Shown here: positions 1 through 8,130 of the stretch, piece by piece | Position numbering within the stretch: position 1 is the first letter of the stretch | How the letters are laid out: each line of letters opens with the position of its first letter | NCBI RefSeq assembly: GCF_003315595.1 | Contig: NZ_QNQU01000016.1 | Location: 92,085-156,084, forward strand | Reading direction: 5' to 3' | Source of the DNA: Pedobacter miscanthi | Lineage (GTDB): Bacteria; Bacteroidota; Bacteroidia; Sphingobacteriales; Sphingobacteriaceae | DNA length: 64,000 nt | Made by a program: the position numbers and the translations under genes | Notes under the pieces: generated by a model | What the model saw: the letters and a program-made list of their open reading frames with translations, nothing else | What the model was told of the DNA's origin: nothing | The model's database searches: none

Positions 1-535
1 TTTTGCTGTTGCTGAAAACCCAAACAATTTTTAACCTATCGGGATATTTTTCCTGCCACTCATTCAATTCATCATAAAACAGTGTTTCTTCCTTTGATCG
101 GTTGCTGTACACCAGGGTGATTAACGATTTTTTCTCGCGTACCAGTGCTGTTTTCATAATCGAGAACAAAGGTGTAATACCCACCCCGGCGGCAAAAAGA
201 AAAAGATCGCGTTCTAAATTTTCTTCCGGAATATAACTGAATAATCCCTGCGGTTCCTGTGCAAACAGAATATCGTTTACAACAGTTTTATGATGTAAAA
301 ATCTCGAAATTTCACCATTCTCCACACGTTTTACCGTAATGGCCAAAGGCTCGTCTACATCAGGCGAACTGTTAAACGAATAAGATCTTCGGATTTCCTT
401 GTGCGTTCCCTGAAAAACCAGCGATAGAAACTGCCCCGCCTGATATTCTGGATATTGATGATCAACCTCCTCAAACTGAAAAGTAATATTATCGCCCGGT
501 TGATTGATTATTTTATTGATGCGCAGCTTGAACAT
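1..535 (-). CDS. Ferredoxin-NADP reductase-like flavin oxidoreductase, C-terminus beyond window edge
   Basis: Reading the minus strand from an ATG at 535 gives about 178 residues that run off the left edge of the window without a stop. The visible part holds the FAD-binding motif RRSYSFNSSP, a beta-barrel before it, and the start of the NAD(P)-binding lobe with GVGITPLFSIMK followed by YSNRSKEETLFYDEL. This is the FNR family layout (PaaE/Hmp reductase-like): transfer of electrons from NAD(P)H through FAD, often onward to a 2Fe-2S domain. A C-terminal ferredoxin domain, typical of PaaE-type enzymes, would lie outside the window, so the exact subtype cannot be called. Family assignment is firm; the partner and substrate are unknown. 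Confidence 0.85.
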   Translation of the reverse strand, partial: MFKLRINKIINQPGDNITFQFEEVDHQYPEYQAGQFLSLVFQGTHKEIRRSYSFNSSPDVDEPLAITVKRVENGEISRFLHHKTVVNDILFAQEPQGLFSYIPEENLERDLFLFAAGVGITPLFSIMKTALVREKKSLITLVYSNRSKEETLFYDELNEWQEKYPDRLKIVWVFSNSK

Positions 536-676
536 ATTGCAAAGAAAGGGTTTTGAGCGTAAAGCGAAAAGCGTTTGGCGTAAATTTAAAGATCATTTGT
601 TGGTTAATCGGTTAACTGTTTAAATTGGTTAAAAGATCAGTATTTCTAGTTCAGTAATTCGCTATCCATACGCGAT

Positions 677-780
677 CATCATCCTGAACTTGTTTCAGTA
701 TCTATCCAGTAAGCGTTTTTCCCTATATTGAGATATCGACTTCCCATCGCTAAGGATCCTGAAATAAATTCAGGATGACG
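677..780. repeat. Intergenic palindromic repeat, family A
   Basis: Two hairpin-forming halves, ATCCTGAACTTGTTTCAG and CCTGAAATAAATTCAGGAT, face each other about 50 bp apart and end in ATGACG. The same motif recurs at 36284-36345, 49912-49942 and 59388-59445, with a variant near 53300. A translated copy gives the familiar spurious peptide HPEFISGS, which explains the apparent ORF over this site. Confidence 0.75.
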
Positions 781-975
781 TAACGGAAGAAGCTTTTCCG
801 TGTCAATCCGTGCATCCGTGGCTAAAAAGTTCATTAGTTCACTGGCCATTCGTTCATTGGTTAGCATGATGCAGAAATTTACACATTGTAAACTGAAAAT
901 TGCCAACTGAAAACTAATGACTGGTTAGCATAATGCCTATCTGAGTAATCTCCTAATCTGTGAAATCACTTTTCC

Positions 976-1007
976 AAAAAAAAGCGTCCCGATTGAAACC
1001 GGGACGC
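976..1007 (-). terminator. Rho-independent terminator of the lytic transglycosylase gene
   Basis: GCGTCCCG and CGGGACGC form an 8-bp G+C-rich stem around an 8-nt loop. An A-run on the plus strand (976-983) becomes the U-tract on the minus strand. It lies about 35 bp past the stop of the gene at 1043-1825. Confidence 0.85.
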
Positions 1008-1042
1008 CTTACCAAATGCTTGTCTTTATCTTATTAATTATA

Positions 1043-1825
1043 TTATCCGCCGTTATAGGCCAATAATACCCTCGGTTTTTTGTAACCGTAACGTTTCGGA
1101 TGTTCCATAATCTGTTTCATCGAAATTACCTTATAAACATAGCCACCAGTTTCGCGGTTCAGCTTCATTTTGTAGTAATTATCCTGATTCTGATTATTGA
1201 TCTGCTTGCGCAGGCGTCCGTCGCCAACATTGTAAGCCGCAGCTACCAATGTCCAGCTTTCTAAACCTTTATACATGTCTTTAATGTATTTGCAGGCTGC
1301 AATAGTTGATTTGCGCAGGTTATAGCGCTCATCAACATCTCCATTTACTCTTAAACCATAGGTACGTGCAGTACCCGGCATAAACTGCCAGATTCCGGCT
1401 GCACCTTTTGGCGAAGTTCCTTCAGTCATTCCAGATTCGACCAGGGCCAAATACTTGAAATCGTTCGGGATACCATAAGCGGCAAGGATTGGTTCGATAA
1501 TCGGGAACCATTTTGCTGCTTTTTGGTGCAAAAGATTGGTTTGTGTGTTCTTGTAACTGTGTGCGGCAAGAATTTTTTTCATTTTTCTTTCCACCCTTTT
1601 GTCGCCCAAAGGCAGGGTTTCGTCCGCGAAATTTAACTGGGCCATCAGAGTTAGAGGTTTCACAACGTCTTCAACTTCTATGCTATCAGTTTTTGTTATT
1701 GTAGAGCTTAATTTTTCTTCCTTAAAAAGACTTTTTTTTGTTAAGGGCATTTGGTAAGTGAACACTTTTGCCAAGATAAATAGTGTTGCCACTACTGAAA
1801 ATGGTACGATGTGTTTCTTTAACAT
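1043..1825 (-). CDS. Lytic transglycosylase, SLT domain (MltD/Slt-like), membrane-anchored
   Basis: A 260-residue exported murein lytic transglycosylase: it cleaves the MurNAc-GlcNAc bond of peptidoglycan to leave 1,6-anhydroMurNAc. Residues about 5-24 form an N-terminal signal/anchor segment, residues 100-235 the SLT (GH23) domain. The catalytic glutamate is E130 in LALVESG, followed by the family motifs GAAGIWQFMPGTA (141-153) and AAAYNVGDGRL (196-205). No LysM repeats are seen, so this is a short member of the family. The start at 1825 is supported by an unusually strong Shine-Dalgarno, AGGAGG just upstream, which is rare in this phylum. It stands alone with its own terminator; the neighbour at 2089 is divergent. 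Confidence 0.9.
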   Translation of the reverse strand: MLKKHIVPFSVVATLFILAKVFTYQMPLTKKSLFKEEKLSSTITKTDSIEVEDVVKPLTLMAQLNFADETLPLGDKRVERKMKKILAAHSYKNTQTNLLHQKAAKWFPIIEPILAAYGIPNDFKYLALVESGMTEGTSPKGAAGIWQFMPGTARTYGLRVNGDVDERYNLRKSTIAACKYIKDMYKGLESWTLVAAAYNVGDGRLRKQINNQNQDNYYKMKLNRETGGYVYKVISMKQIMEHPKRYGYKKPRVLLAYNGG

Positions 1826-2024
1826 TCTCCTCCTTTTTTTGGTGAAACTTATATAAAAACGTCGGCAAAGCTAAAAAATAATAAGCACACTATCAAATAG
1901 TTACGAAAATAAGCACAAAAAACGACCTTTAAAGTGCTTTAAACGTGGATTTTAAATTTTGATTTTCACCCAAATTTCCATATATTAGAGGCTATTTTTT
2001 TATCTAATTTTTCGGCTCTTAAAA

Positions 2025-2055
2025 TTGTTATGTTCAGCATTTTTTCATAAATTTG
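2025..2055 (+). promoter_or_regulatory. Bacteroidetes-type promoter of rluB
   Basis: TTG at 2025-2027, 20 nt, then TAAATTTG at 2048-2055 fit the TTG/TAnnTTTG consensus. The start codon follows 33 nt later, after a small palindrome (CGCATTTTTAATGCG) in the leader. Confidence 0.7.
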
Positions 2056-2088
2056 CAGCCCGCATTTTTAATGCGTTAAAAGCGTATC

Positions 2089-3555
2089 ATGATAAATAAA
2101 AACAACAGGAACAGTCGGGATGACAAGTCCAAACCAGGCAGTCGGAGAACAGAAGGCAGAAGTAGTTCGGCCGGGTCTGACAGAAAAAGATCAGACGACA
2201 AAGACAGCAAATTCAAAAAATCATCCGATTCAAAAGAAGGCTTCAGACCCAGAAGCGCAGACGGTAAAGATTTCAAATCAAAATCTTTCGGAGACAAAAA
2301 AGATTTCAAACCAAGATCAGGTGGACGTGATTTCAAATCAAAAGATTCGGAACCACAAAGTTTCAAATTCGGCGATCGTGAGTTTAAATCAAAAGATGCA
2401 GCATCCGAAGACCGCGGTTTTAAACCAAGAGAAAGCAAATCGAGGGATTACAAACCAAGAACCGGCGATCGCGACTTCAAACCGAGAGAAGGCGGATCAA
2501 GAGATTACAAACCAAGAACAGGAGACAGGGATTTTAAACCAAGAGAAGGTGGTGCAAGAGATTATAAGCCAAGAACAGGAGAACGCGATTTCAAATCTAA
2601 GGATGGAGATTCGAGAGATTTTAAACCGAGAACTGGCGGTTACAAAGATTTTAAATCAAAAGGAAAATCAGACTTCAAGCCAAGTGCCGGAAGTTCAAGA
2701 GATGTAAAACCCAGAGAGCCAAAAGAAGGCGACACGCGTCCGTTCAGAAAACGCGAGGAAGCACAGCCAAGGGATACAGAATTTAACCGCCCGGAGCGCA
2801 CTGTAATTACCCAGGGCCGTAAAACAAATGAAGATAAAGGCTTAATCCGCCTGAACAGATATATTTCAAATGCAGGTATCTGCTCTCGCCGTAAGGCCGA
2901 TGAACTGATTATTGCCGGCATTATTACCGTAAATGGCGAAGCCGTTACCGAACTGGGACATAAAGTAGACCCAGCTAAAGATCTGGTACGTTACAATGGC
3001 GAATTATTAAAACGTGAGAAAAAAGTTTACGTTTTATTAAACAAACCAAAAGATTATATCACCACAACTGATGATCCGCAGGAACGTCGTACCGTAATGC
3101 AACTGGTTGATAAAGCCAGTCGCGAACGTATTTATCCGGTTGGCCGTTTAGATCGAAATACCACAGGCTTGTTGCTAATGACAAATGATGGCGATTTAGC
3201 TGATAAATTATCGCACCCTAAAAACGGTATCACTAAAATCTACAATGTTGAGTTAAACAAAGCTTTATCACAGGGCGATTTAAATAAAATTGCTTTTGGT
3301 TTAGAACTTGAAGATGGTTTGATTAAACCTGATAACATTTCTTATGTTGCCGGTGGAACCAAAAAAGAAATCGGTATTCAGATCCACAGCGGAAAAAACA
3401 GGATTGTTCGCCGTATTTTTGAACATTTAGGTTACAGTGTAGAAAAATTAGACCGTGTGGTTTATGGCAATTTAACCAAGAAAGATTTACCTCGTGGTAG
3501 ATGGCGCTATCTTGAAGAACATGAATTAATCCAGATTAAACACCTGATTAAATAA
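2089..3555 (+). CDS. rluB: 23S rRNA pseudouridine synthase (RluB/RsuA family) with repetitive N-terminal extension
   Basis: 488 residues in two unlike parts. Residues 1 to about 248 are a low-complexity, strongly basic and acidic tract built of degenerate repeats of the type RDYKPRTGDRDFKPREGG, best conserved at about 118-185. Residues 252-300 are an S4 RNA-binding domain (LIRLNRYISNAGICSRRKA), followed by the RsuA/RluB catalytic domain with GRLDRNTTGLLL, where D355 is the expected nucleophile. The enzyme isomerises a uridine in the large-subunit rRNA; RluB in E. coli acts on helix 80-90 loop region U2605, but the exact site here is inferred. Typical RluB is about 250-290 residues, so half of this protein is extra. 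A terminator follows directly. Confidence 0.9.
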   Translation: MINKNNRNSRDDKSKPGSRRTEGRSSSAGSDRKRSDDKDSKFKKSSDSKEGFRPRSADGKDFKSKSFGDKKDFKPRSGGRDFKSKDSEPQSFKFGDREFKSKDAASEDRGFKPRESKSRDYKPRTGDRDFKPREGGSRDYKPRTGDRDFKPREGGARDYKPRTGERDFKSKDGDSRDFKPRTGGYKDFKSKGKSDFKPSAGSSRDVKPREPKEGDTRPFRKREEAQPRDTEFNRPERTVITQGRKTNEDKGLIRLNRYISNAGICSRRKADELIIAGIITVNGEAVTELGHKVDPAKDLVRYNGELLKREKKVYVLLNKPKDYITTTDDPQERRTVMQLVDKASRERIYPVGRLDRNTTGLLLMTNDGDLADKLSHPKNGITKIYNVELNKALSQGDLNKIAFGLELEDGLIKPDNISYVAGGTKKEIGIQIHSGKNRIVRRIFEHLGYSVEKLDRVVYGNLTKKDLPRGRWRYLEEHELIQIKHLIK

Positions 3556-3562
3556 TATACGA

Positions 3563-3587
3563 GGCAGCCGATTGGCTGCCTTTTTTG
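3563..3587 (+). terminator. Rho-independent terminator after rluB
   Basis: GGCAGCC-GATT-GGCTGCC is a perfect 7-bp stem with tetraloop, followed by TTTTTTG, 8 nt past the rluB stop codon. Confidence 0.9.
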
Positions 3588-3597
3588 TTTTTAAATT

Positions 3598-4140
3598 ATC
3601 GTCCTCGTTTGTAACGAGGATGCGGGAGAAAGACGATTGTATCGTCAGATTACCAACCTTTCTTAAAAAAAATCTCCGTGTTAATCTGCGTCTCTGTGGC
3701 AAATTTACCCTCATCTATCGTCCTCATTTATAACGAGGATGCAGGAGAAAGACGATTGTATCGTCAGATCGCGAATCCTTCTTGCATAAAACCTCCGCGT
3801 TAATCTGCGCCTCTGTGGCAAATTTTCCCTCATCTATCGTCCTCGTTTGTAACGAGGATACAGGAGAAAGACGATTGTATCGTTAGATTACCAACCTTTC
3901 TTAAAGAAAACCTCCGCGTTAATCTGCGCCTCTGTGGCAAATTTACCCTCACCTCATCTATCGTCCTCGTTTGTAACGAGGATGCAGGAGAAAGACGATT
4001 GTATCGTCAGATTACCAACCTTTCTTAAAAAAACCTCCGTGTTAATCTGCGCTTCTGTGGCAAAACTATTCCTACTACGAACTTGCATCGAGATTGCAGA
4101 ACAAGGAAAATTGTATGGTTAGGATTAAAAAATTCTTCAA
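3598..4140. repeat. Tandem array of four ~119-124-bp palindromic units (family D) plus a degraded fifth
   Basis: Units begin at about 3598, 3717, 3836 and 3960; a decayed fifth copy follows to about 4140. Each unit contains the hairpin TCCTCGTTTGTAACGAGGA, then GACGATTGTATCGTC, then a stretch with TTAATCTGCG and CTCTGTGGCAAA. Unit period is 119, 119 and 124 bp, the third unit carrying a 5-bp insertion. There are no unique spacers, so it is not CRISPR. A single related element with the same TCCTCGTT hairpin, in head and inverted-tail form, lies at 44736-44846. It fills the gap between the rluB terminator and the lactonase gene; an ORF over the last copies is just repeat sequence. Confidence 0.85.
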
Positions 4141-4212
4141 AGCGTTCAGAATGACAATATTCCTTTTAAATTAAATTTTCGCCATATTTGTTAAAATCAA
4201 CATCAGCCTTTT

Positions 4213-5322
4213 ATGAAAAAAATCAGTTCACTGTTCGTGCTAACCATACTATCGACTTTAACATTTGCGCAAAAAAACAACTACAACCTCATTATTGGCA
4301 CTTACACTGCACCCGGAAAAAGTGAAGGGATTTACACCTATGATTTTAACACTTCAACAGCGGTCACTTCATTAAAAAGTACTGCTAAAAATACGGCAAA
4401 CCCGAGTTATGTAGCCATTTCTCCTGATCAGAAATTTATTTATGCGGTTAATGAAACCGGAGCAACAAGTACCGTCAGCGCATTTAAATATGATGCCTTA
4501 ACCGGTAATTTAATTTTTCTGAACAAGGTTGATAGTCATGGCGCCGATCCCTGCTATATTACAGCCGATGCCAAAAATGTGATTGTAGCCAATTATAGCG
4601 GAGGCAGTTTGGCCGTTTTCGAACGCAAAGCTGATGGCACTTTAACCGAAGCCAACCAGGTAATCAAACATACCGGAAAAAGCATCGACCCTAAAGGCAG
4701 ACAGGAAAGTGCACACGTACACATGACCGTATTTACACCTGACCATAAATATTTAATTGTTAACGATCTGGGTGAAGATCAAACTTATATTTACAACTAT
4801 AATCCTACCGGAAAAGAAAAAACATTAACAGTTAAATCGGTACTTAAAACCAATGCAGGTACTGGTCCGAGGCACATTACTTTTAGTCCGAATGGTAAAT
4901 TTGCCTATTTAGCGCATGAATTTAATGGTAGCATTACCGTTTTTGCCTACGCTAACGGCAGCTTAACCAAAATTCAGGAGATTGGCACAGCGACAAAAGA
5001 TTTTACCGGAAAAATTGACGGGGCCGACATCCATGTTTCGGCTGACGGAAAGTTTTTGTACGAAACCAACCGTGGTGATGCAAACAGCATTTCTGCTTTT
5101 TCAGTTCTGCCTACCGGAAAATTGAAATTTATTGAAACGGTAAGTACTTTAGGCAAAGGACCAAGAAACTTCGCCATTGATCCTACTGGCAAGTTTTTAT
5201 TGATCGGACATCAATACAGTAATAATGTGGTTATTTTTAACCGTAATAAAACGACAGGTAAATTAACCGACAGCGGCAAAAGGATCGAGGTTGGTGCCCC
5301 GGTTTGTTTAGTTTTTAATTAA
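4213..5322 (+). CDS. Secreted lactonase, 7-bladed beta-propeller (YbhE/Pgl-like)
   Basis: 369 residues with a clear signal peptide (MKKISSLFVLTILSTLTFAQ). The mature part is a repeat protein with recurring blade motifs such as NPSYVAISPDQKFIYAVNE, GPRHITFSPNGKFAYLAHE and GPRNFAIDPTGKFLLIGHQ, the pattern of the lactonase family COG2706. Family members hydrolyse 6-phosphogluconolactone or other lactones, and cycloisomerase members also exist; since this protein is exported to the periplasm, a role in the cytosolic pentose phosphate pathway is unlikely and the substrate is unknown. First gene of a tight three-gene run: the next gene starts 6 nt after the stop. Confidence 0.85.
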   Translation: MKKISSLFVLTILSTLTFAQKNNYNLIIGTYTAPGKSEGIYTYDFNTSTAVTSLKSTAKNTANPSYVAISPDQKFIYAVNETGATSTVSAFKYDALTGNLIFLNKVDSHGADPCYITADAKNVIVANYSGGSLAVFERKADGTLTEANQVIKHTGKSIDPKGRQESAHVHMTVFTPDHKYLIVNDLGEDQTYIYNYNPTGKEKTLTVKSVLKTNAGTGPRHITFSPNGKFAYLAHEFNGSITVFAYANGSLTKIQEIGTATKDFTGKIDGADIHVSADGKFLYETNRGDANSISAFSVLPTGKLKFIETVSTLGKGPRNFAIDPTGKFLLIGHQYSNNVVIFNRNKTTGKLTDSGKRIEVGAPVCLVFN

Positions 5323-5328
5323 AAAGCC

Positions 5329-5823
5329 ATGGAAAACTTCGATTGGACAAAATTTACAATCAGGATTGCTGTTAAAGCAAAACTTGAAGATATTTATAAT
5401 GCCTGGACACAGGCCGCCGAGATTGAAAAATGGTTTTTAAGTGATGCTTCTTTTACTGATGAGAATGATGTTTTGCTGAGCAAATCGCAAAATGCACTTA
5501 AAGGCGACCGCTATAAATGGATCTGGTATCTTTATGATGACATCGAGCACGGAACCATAGCCGAAGCGAACGGTAAAGATGAGTTCCAGTTCACTTTTGC
5601 AGGCGATTGTTTGGTTCACATTAAACTCCGAGAAGAATTTGAATACGTTGTTGTAGAACTTACCCAAAAAAATATCCCTGAAGACGATAATTCAAAGCGA
5701 AATATCCGATTGGGCTGTCACAACGGCTGGAGTTTCTACCTGATCAACTTAAAGTCTGTTTACGAAGGTGGTTTAGATTTAAGAAACAAGGATAACCGAT
5801 TTAAACCAATGCTGAATAATTAG
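5329..5823 (+). CDS. SRPBCC (START/AHSA1-like) domain protein
   Basis: 164 residues, no signal peptide. The N-terminus (FTIRIAVKAKLEDIYNAWT followed by EIEKWFLSDASF) and the C-terminal helix with NGWSFYLINLKSVYEGG match the SRPBCC fold of the AHSA1 type, a deep hydrophobic ligand-binding cavity or Hsp90-activator-like module. Here it is a stand-alone domain. Biochemical function is not known; many relatives bind lipophilic ligands. It sits 6 nt after the lactonase gene and 2 nt before the PhyH-type gene, so the three are almost surely cotranscribed. Confidence 0.8.
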   Translation: MENFDWTKFTIRIAVKAKLEDIYNAWTQAAEIEKWFLSDASFTDENDVLLSKSQNALKGDRYKWIWYLYDDIEHGTIAEANGKDEFQFTFAGDCLVHIKLREEFEYVVVELTQKNIPEDDNSKRNIRLGCHNGWSFYLINLKSVYEGGLDLRNKDNRFKPMLNN

Positions 5824-5825
5824 GA

Positions 5826-6568
5826 ATGGACTTTGCAGTTAAAAAGCAGGAAATCGGCCAACTTGGTTTTTCGATTATTGATAATATATTTTCTGGTTCT
5901 GAAATTGAAACTATTTCTGCTTTAATCAAACAGGCAGATGCAACAAAGGATACATTTAGAAAATCGGATGATCTTTTTGCTATCCGACAGTTTTTAAAGG
6001 AAATTCCAGAGACTATCAGCATTATTTTTAACAGCAATTTAAAAAACGTCATCAAGCAGCTTTTTGGTGAAGATTACTTTCTTGTTAAATCCATCTATTT
6101 CGATAAGCCCGAAACTTCAAACTGGTTCGTTTCCTATCATCAGGATTTAACGATTTCGGTTGATCGTAAAATCGAAATACCTGGATTCGGCCCTTACACT
6201 AATAAACACAATCAATTTGCTGTTCAACCGCCACTCAACATCCTCGAAAGCAATTTTACGATCCGCATCCATCTTGATGACACCAATGAAGAAAACGGAG
6301 CATTAAAAGTAATCCCAATTCGCACAGCAAAGGCATCTATCGACCAGAAAATATAAACCGGAAAGTTGAAAAAGAAGTAAGCTGCAATGTAAGTAAAGGC
6401 GGCATCATGATTATGAAACCCTTGTTACTACACAGTTCTGGCCGGACCACCAATCATCAAAAAAGAAGGGTAATCCATTTAGAATTCAGTAATCAGGTGC
6501 TACCGGAAGAACTGCATTGGTCGGAGTACCTTGATTTACAAGTCGTCATCTCGACCGTAACGCAGTGA
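5826..6568 (+). pseudogene. Phytanoyl-CoA dioxygenase (PhyH) family protein, single-base frameshift
   Basis: The ORF from 5826 stops early at 6356, but the family sequence continues in another frame to a stop at 6566-6568. The first part carries the iron ligands of the HxD motif (VSYHQDLTIS) and ends with NGALKVIP; the second frame resumes exactly with NSHSKGIYRPENI and contains the distal iron-binding histidine and 2-oxoglutarate-binding arginine region (LLLHSSGRTTNHQKRR). One missing A in the short run at 6317-6318 would explain it, changing CCA-AAT-TCG into CCA-ATT-CGC. Intact, it would be a Fe(II)/2-oxoglutarate dioxygenase of about 247 residues. The last residues read into a family B repeat. 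Either a recent inactivation or a sequencing error. Confidence 0.8.
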
Positions 6569-6632
6569 AGCGGAGAGATCTATCCCGAGACAGATTTCTC
6601 GACTGCGTTGCTCTCCGCTCGAAATGACGATA
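6543..6632. repeat. Intergenic palindromic repeat, family B
   Basis: Starts GTCATCTCGACCG and ends CTCCGCTCGAAATGACGA, with internal GGAGAGATCTATC and CAGATTTCTC arms. Relatives lie at 18815-18946, 19339-19437, 30218-30296 and 49801-49889. It supplies the stop codon of the frameshifted PhyH gene. Confidence 0.8.
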
Positions 6633-6760
6633 TTTTTTGAGGGCGTACGCATTAACTTCTCTGTCGTTTATATTGATTTCATGCAATAAATTCAAACTCG
6701 AAGTAACGGTAAAAAGAGAACTCTTCGATTTACCAAATTATCCCTACCTTTAAAAAGAAA

Positions 6761-7135
6761 ATGAATTGTAAATCAACATACTCCGCACAAAAACATACAA
6801 AATGGACAGTATTCTTTGTCATGTTTTTGAGTTTGTTTACCTTTTCGAATAATGTTTCAAATTCAATCATTTTTCAACCTAACCCCGGTTTTCAAGCAGA
6901 ATGGGTTTATCAAAAACGCAATAATTTCACTGCACAAGCTGTATTCCAGAAAACGGCAAAAAGAAATGCGGCGCGCTTAAAAGAATTCTTCATACGTGTT
7001 TTAGCTTTCAATAAATTCCTATTAGTCAAGTTAACGCAACTTGCAGAAGCATCTTTATCTATACCAGCCGCACTTAGCTCTTTTGTTCTGGAAGGAGTAC
7101 CAAATTACCCTTCAGAAACAGTTCCGGCAAGTTAA
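6761..7135 (+). CDS. Small secreted or membrane-anchored protein, unknown function
   Basis: 124 residues; no recognised family. Residues about 15-33 (KWTVFFVMFLSLFTFSNN) form a signal peptide or anchor. The rest is basic and moderately hydrophobic (for example FQKTAKRNAARLKEFFIRV) with no repeats or metal motifs. The ATG at 6761 follows A-rich sequence. It lies 90 bp before another small membrane ORF in the same orientation, and the pair could form one transcript ending at the terminator at 7412. Coding status rests on the signal-like N-terminus only. Confidence 0.45.
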   Translation: MNCKSTYSAQKHTKWTVFFVMFLSLFTFSNNVSNSIIFQPNPGFQAEWVYQKRNNFTAQAVFQKTAKRNAARLKEFFIRVLAFNKFLLVKLTQLAEASLSIPAALSSFVLEGVPNYPSETVPAS

Positions 7136-7224
7136 TTGGGATTTTAATCCAAACTATCAGGCTATTCAATTATTTGTTTACGGGGCTCTTGGTCATCCGA
7201 CCAGGAAATCACCATTTATACAAA

Positions 7225-7413
7225 ATGCAGTATTGTAAGAAAGCCATAAGGCTAATGGGATTGGTATTACTGATCTTTTTAGCCTCCATTGGGTTAAGCG
7301 GAGGTGTTCCAATTCCTCCCTCAAACCGAAAAGAAAACCATATCGAAATAAAAACAGAGTTAAAAGAGACAGAAGAAACTGAAAAATTAACTTTATTAGA
7401 TATCAGGGAATAA
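7225..7413 (+). CDS. Small single-pass membrane protein, unknown function
   Basis: From the ATG at 7225 the product is 62 residues: a short basic lead, one hydrophobic segment (LMGLVLLIFLASIGLSGG), and a charged, lysine/glutamate-rich tail (ENHIEIKTELKETEETEK). A longer reading from a TTG at 7174 adds 17 residues with less membrane-protein character, so the ATG is preferred. The stop at 7413 abuts a strong terminator, which supports a real transcript end on this strand. No family recognised. Confidence 0.5.
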   Translation: MQYCKKAIRLMGLVLLIFLASIGLSGGVPIPPSNRKENHIEIKTELKETEETEKLTLLDIRE

Positions 7414-7446
7414 AAAAAGGTCCCGATGAAAATCGGGACCTTTTTA
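7412..7446. terminator. Bidirectional terminator between convergent genes
   Basis: GGTCCCGAT-GAAA-ATCGGGACC forms a perfect 9-bp stem, flanked by an A-run at 7412-7418 and a T-run at 7441-7445. It can serve both the plus-strand small ORF and the minus-strand J-domain gene. Confidence 0.9.
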
Positions 7447-7465
7447 AATATGTTTAATGACTATT

Positions 7466-7912
7466 TTAAGCAGGTTCTGCTACCCTTGCTACATTACGGT
7501 AAGGGAATTCGTTAAAAATATGACGGCGGGCGAAACGGCCCGGAGAATCGGCATTTACCAGTTTGATGTAAATTGCCCTAGGCACATCAAAATACTCGTA
7601 AGCACTTCCGTCAAAAAACTGAATATTTAAAACAGATTGTTTGTATTCGAAATCCTGGATATTTGACAAAGTTGTGGTTTGCGTATAGGTTTCTATATTC
7701 TGTTCGCGTGTTTCGGGCGCAATACTTACCAAAAAATGGTAAGCTTCGATAATTTCTTTACTTCTTGCTTCTGCATCCAGTCTCTCTTCTTCCTGCTGAA
7801 ATTTATCAGGATGGCAATCTTTCATCAGCGTACGGTACACCGATTTAAGCTCTTTTAACTCAGCATTTTTATCTACGTTCAAAAGCTTTCTGTAATCAAC
7901 TATTTTCTTCAT
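7466..7912 (-). CDS. J-domain protein fused to a KTSC domain
   Basis: 148 residues from the ATG at 7912 (MKKIVDYRKLLNV). Upstream codons to 7954 are open but include a purine-rich AGAGG suited as ribosome binding site, so the internal ATG is chosen. Residues 6-60 are a DnaJ J domain with the HPD tripeptide in KDCHPDKF; J domains stimulate the ATPase of Hsp70/DnaK. Residues about 90-145 match the KTSC domain (FFDGSAYEYFDVP, then GRFARRHIFNEFPYRNV), a small domain also found as a stand-alone protein and in a lysyl-tRNA-synthetase-linked form. The glycine-rich and zinc-finger parts of DnaJ are missing, so it is not the housekeeping DnaJ. The combination may recruit DnaK to a KTSC ligand; that is inference. 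Confidence 0.8.
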   Translation of the reverse strand: MKKIVDYRKLLNVDKNAELKELKSVYRTLMKDCHPDKFQQEEERLDAEARSKEIIEAYHFLVSIAPETREQNIETYTQTTTLSNIQDFEYKQSVLNIQFFDGSAYEYFDVPRAIYIKLVNADSPGRFARRHIFNEFPYRNVARVAEPA

Positions 7913-8130
7913 TGGGCTAACCTCTTTTTTAATTTTGGTGAAACGATTCAGCAATTTTCATCTGCAAAATCATTTCAAGCCGCAAAGATACGATTTATAA
8001 TCATTTGATTTTGAGAAAGTTTTGTTTTGTTGAATATTAACAATTACCTAACCTAATGGTAAAACTAGGCACAAAAAAAGTTTTGCAATATTTACATCGC
8101 AAAACTTAATATAAAACCAATGCTTAGTGA

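Larger units (their letters stand above)
536..1042. other. Intergenic stretch with a degraded REP and low-complexity words
   Basis: No convincing gene is present. The stretch has repeated words resembling other intergenic DNA in this window (GCGTAAAGCG-type words near 557-580, GTTAACTG/GGTTAA words near 600-630), one palindromic repeat of family A (677-780), and a terminator for the downstream minus-strand gene. Confidence 0.6.

Noticed and set aside
679..906. 75-codon minus-strand ORF
   Set aside because: It reads a family A repeat (peptide HPEFISGS) and simple sequence; no start signal or domain.
2120..2707. 195-codon ORF in another frame of rluB
   Set aside because: A by-product of the repetitive N-terminal coding tract of rluB.
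3934..4122. 62-codon ORF in the 3598-4140 array
   Set aside because: Repeat sequence only; it would be different in each unit.
7041..7238. 65-codon ORF overlapping the two small secreted proteins
   Set aside because: Overlaps both neighbours in a different frame, without signal peptide or motif.
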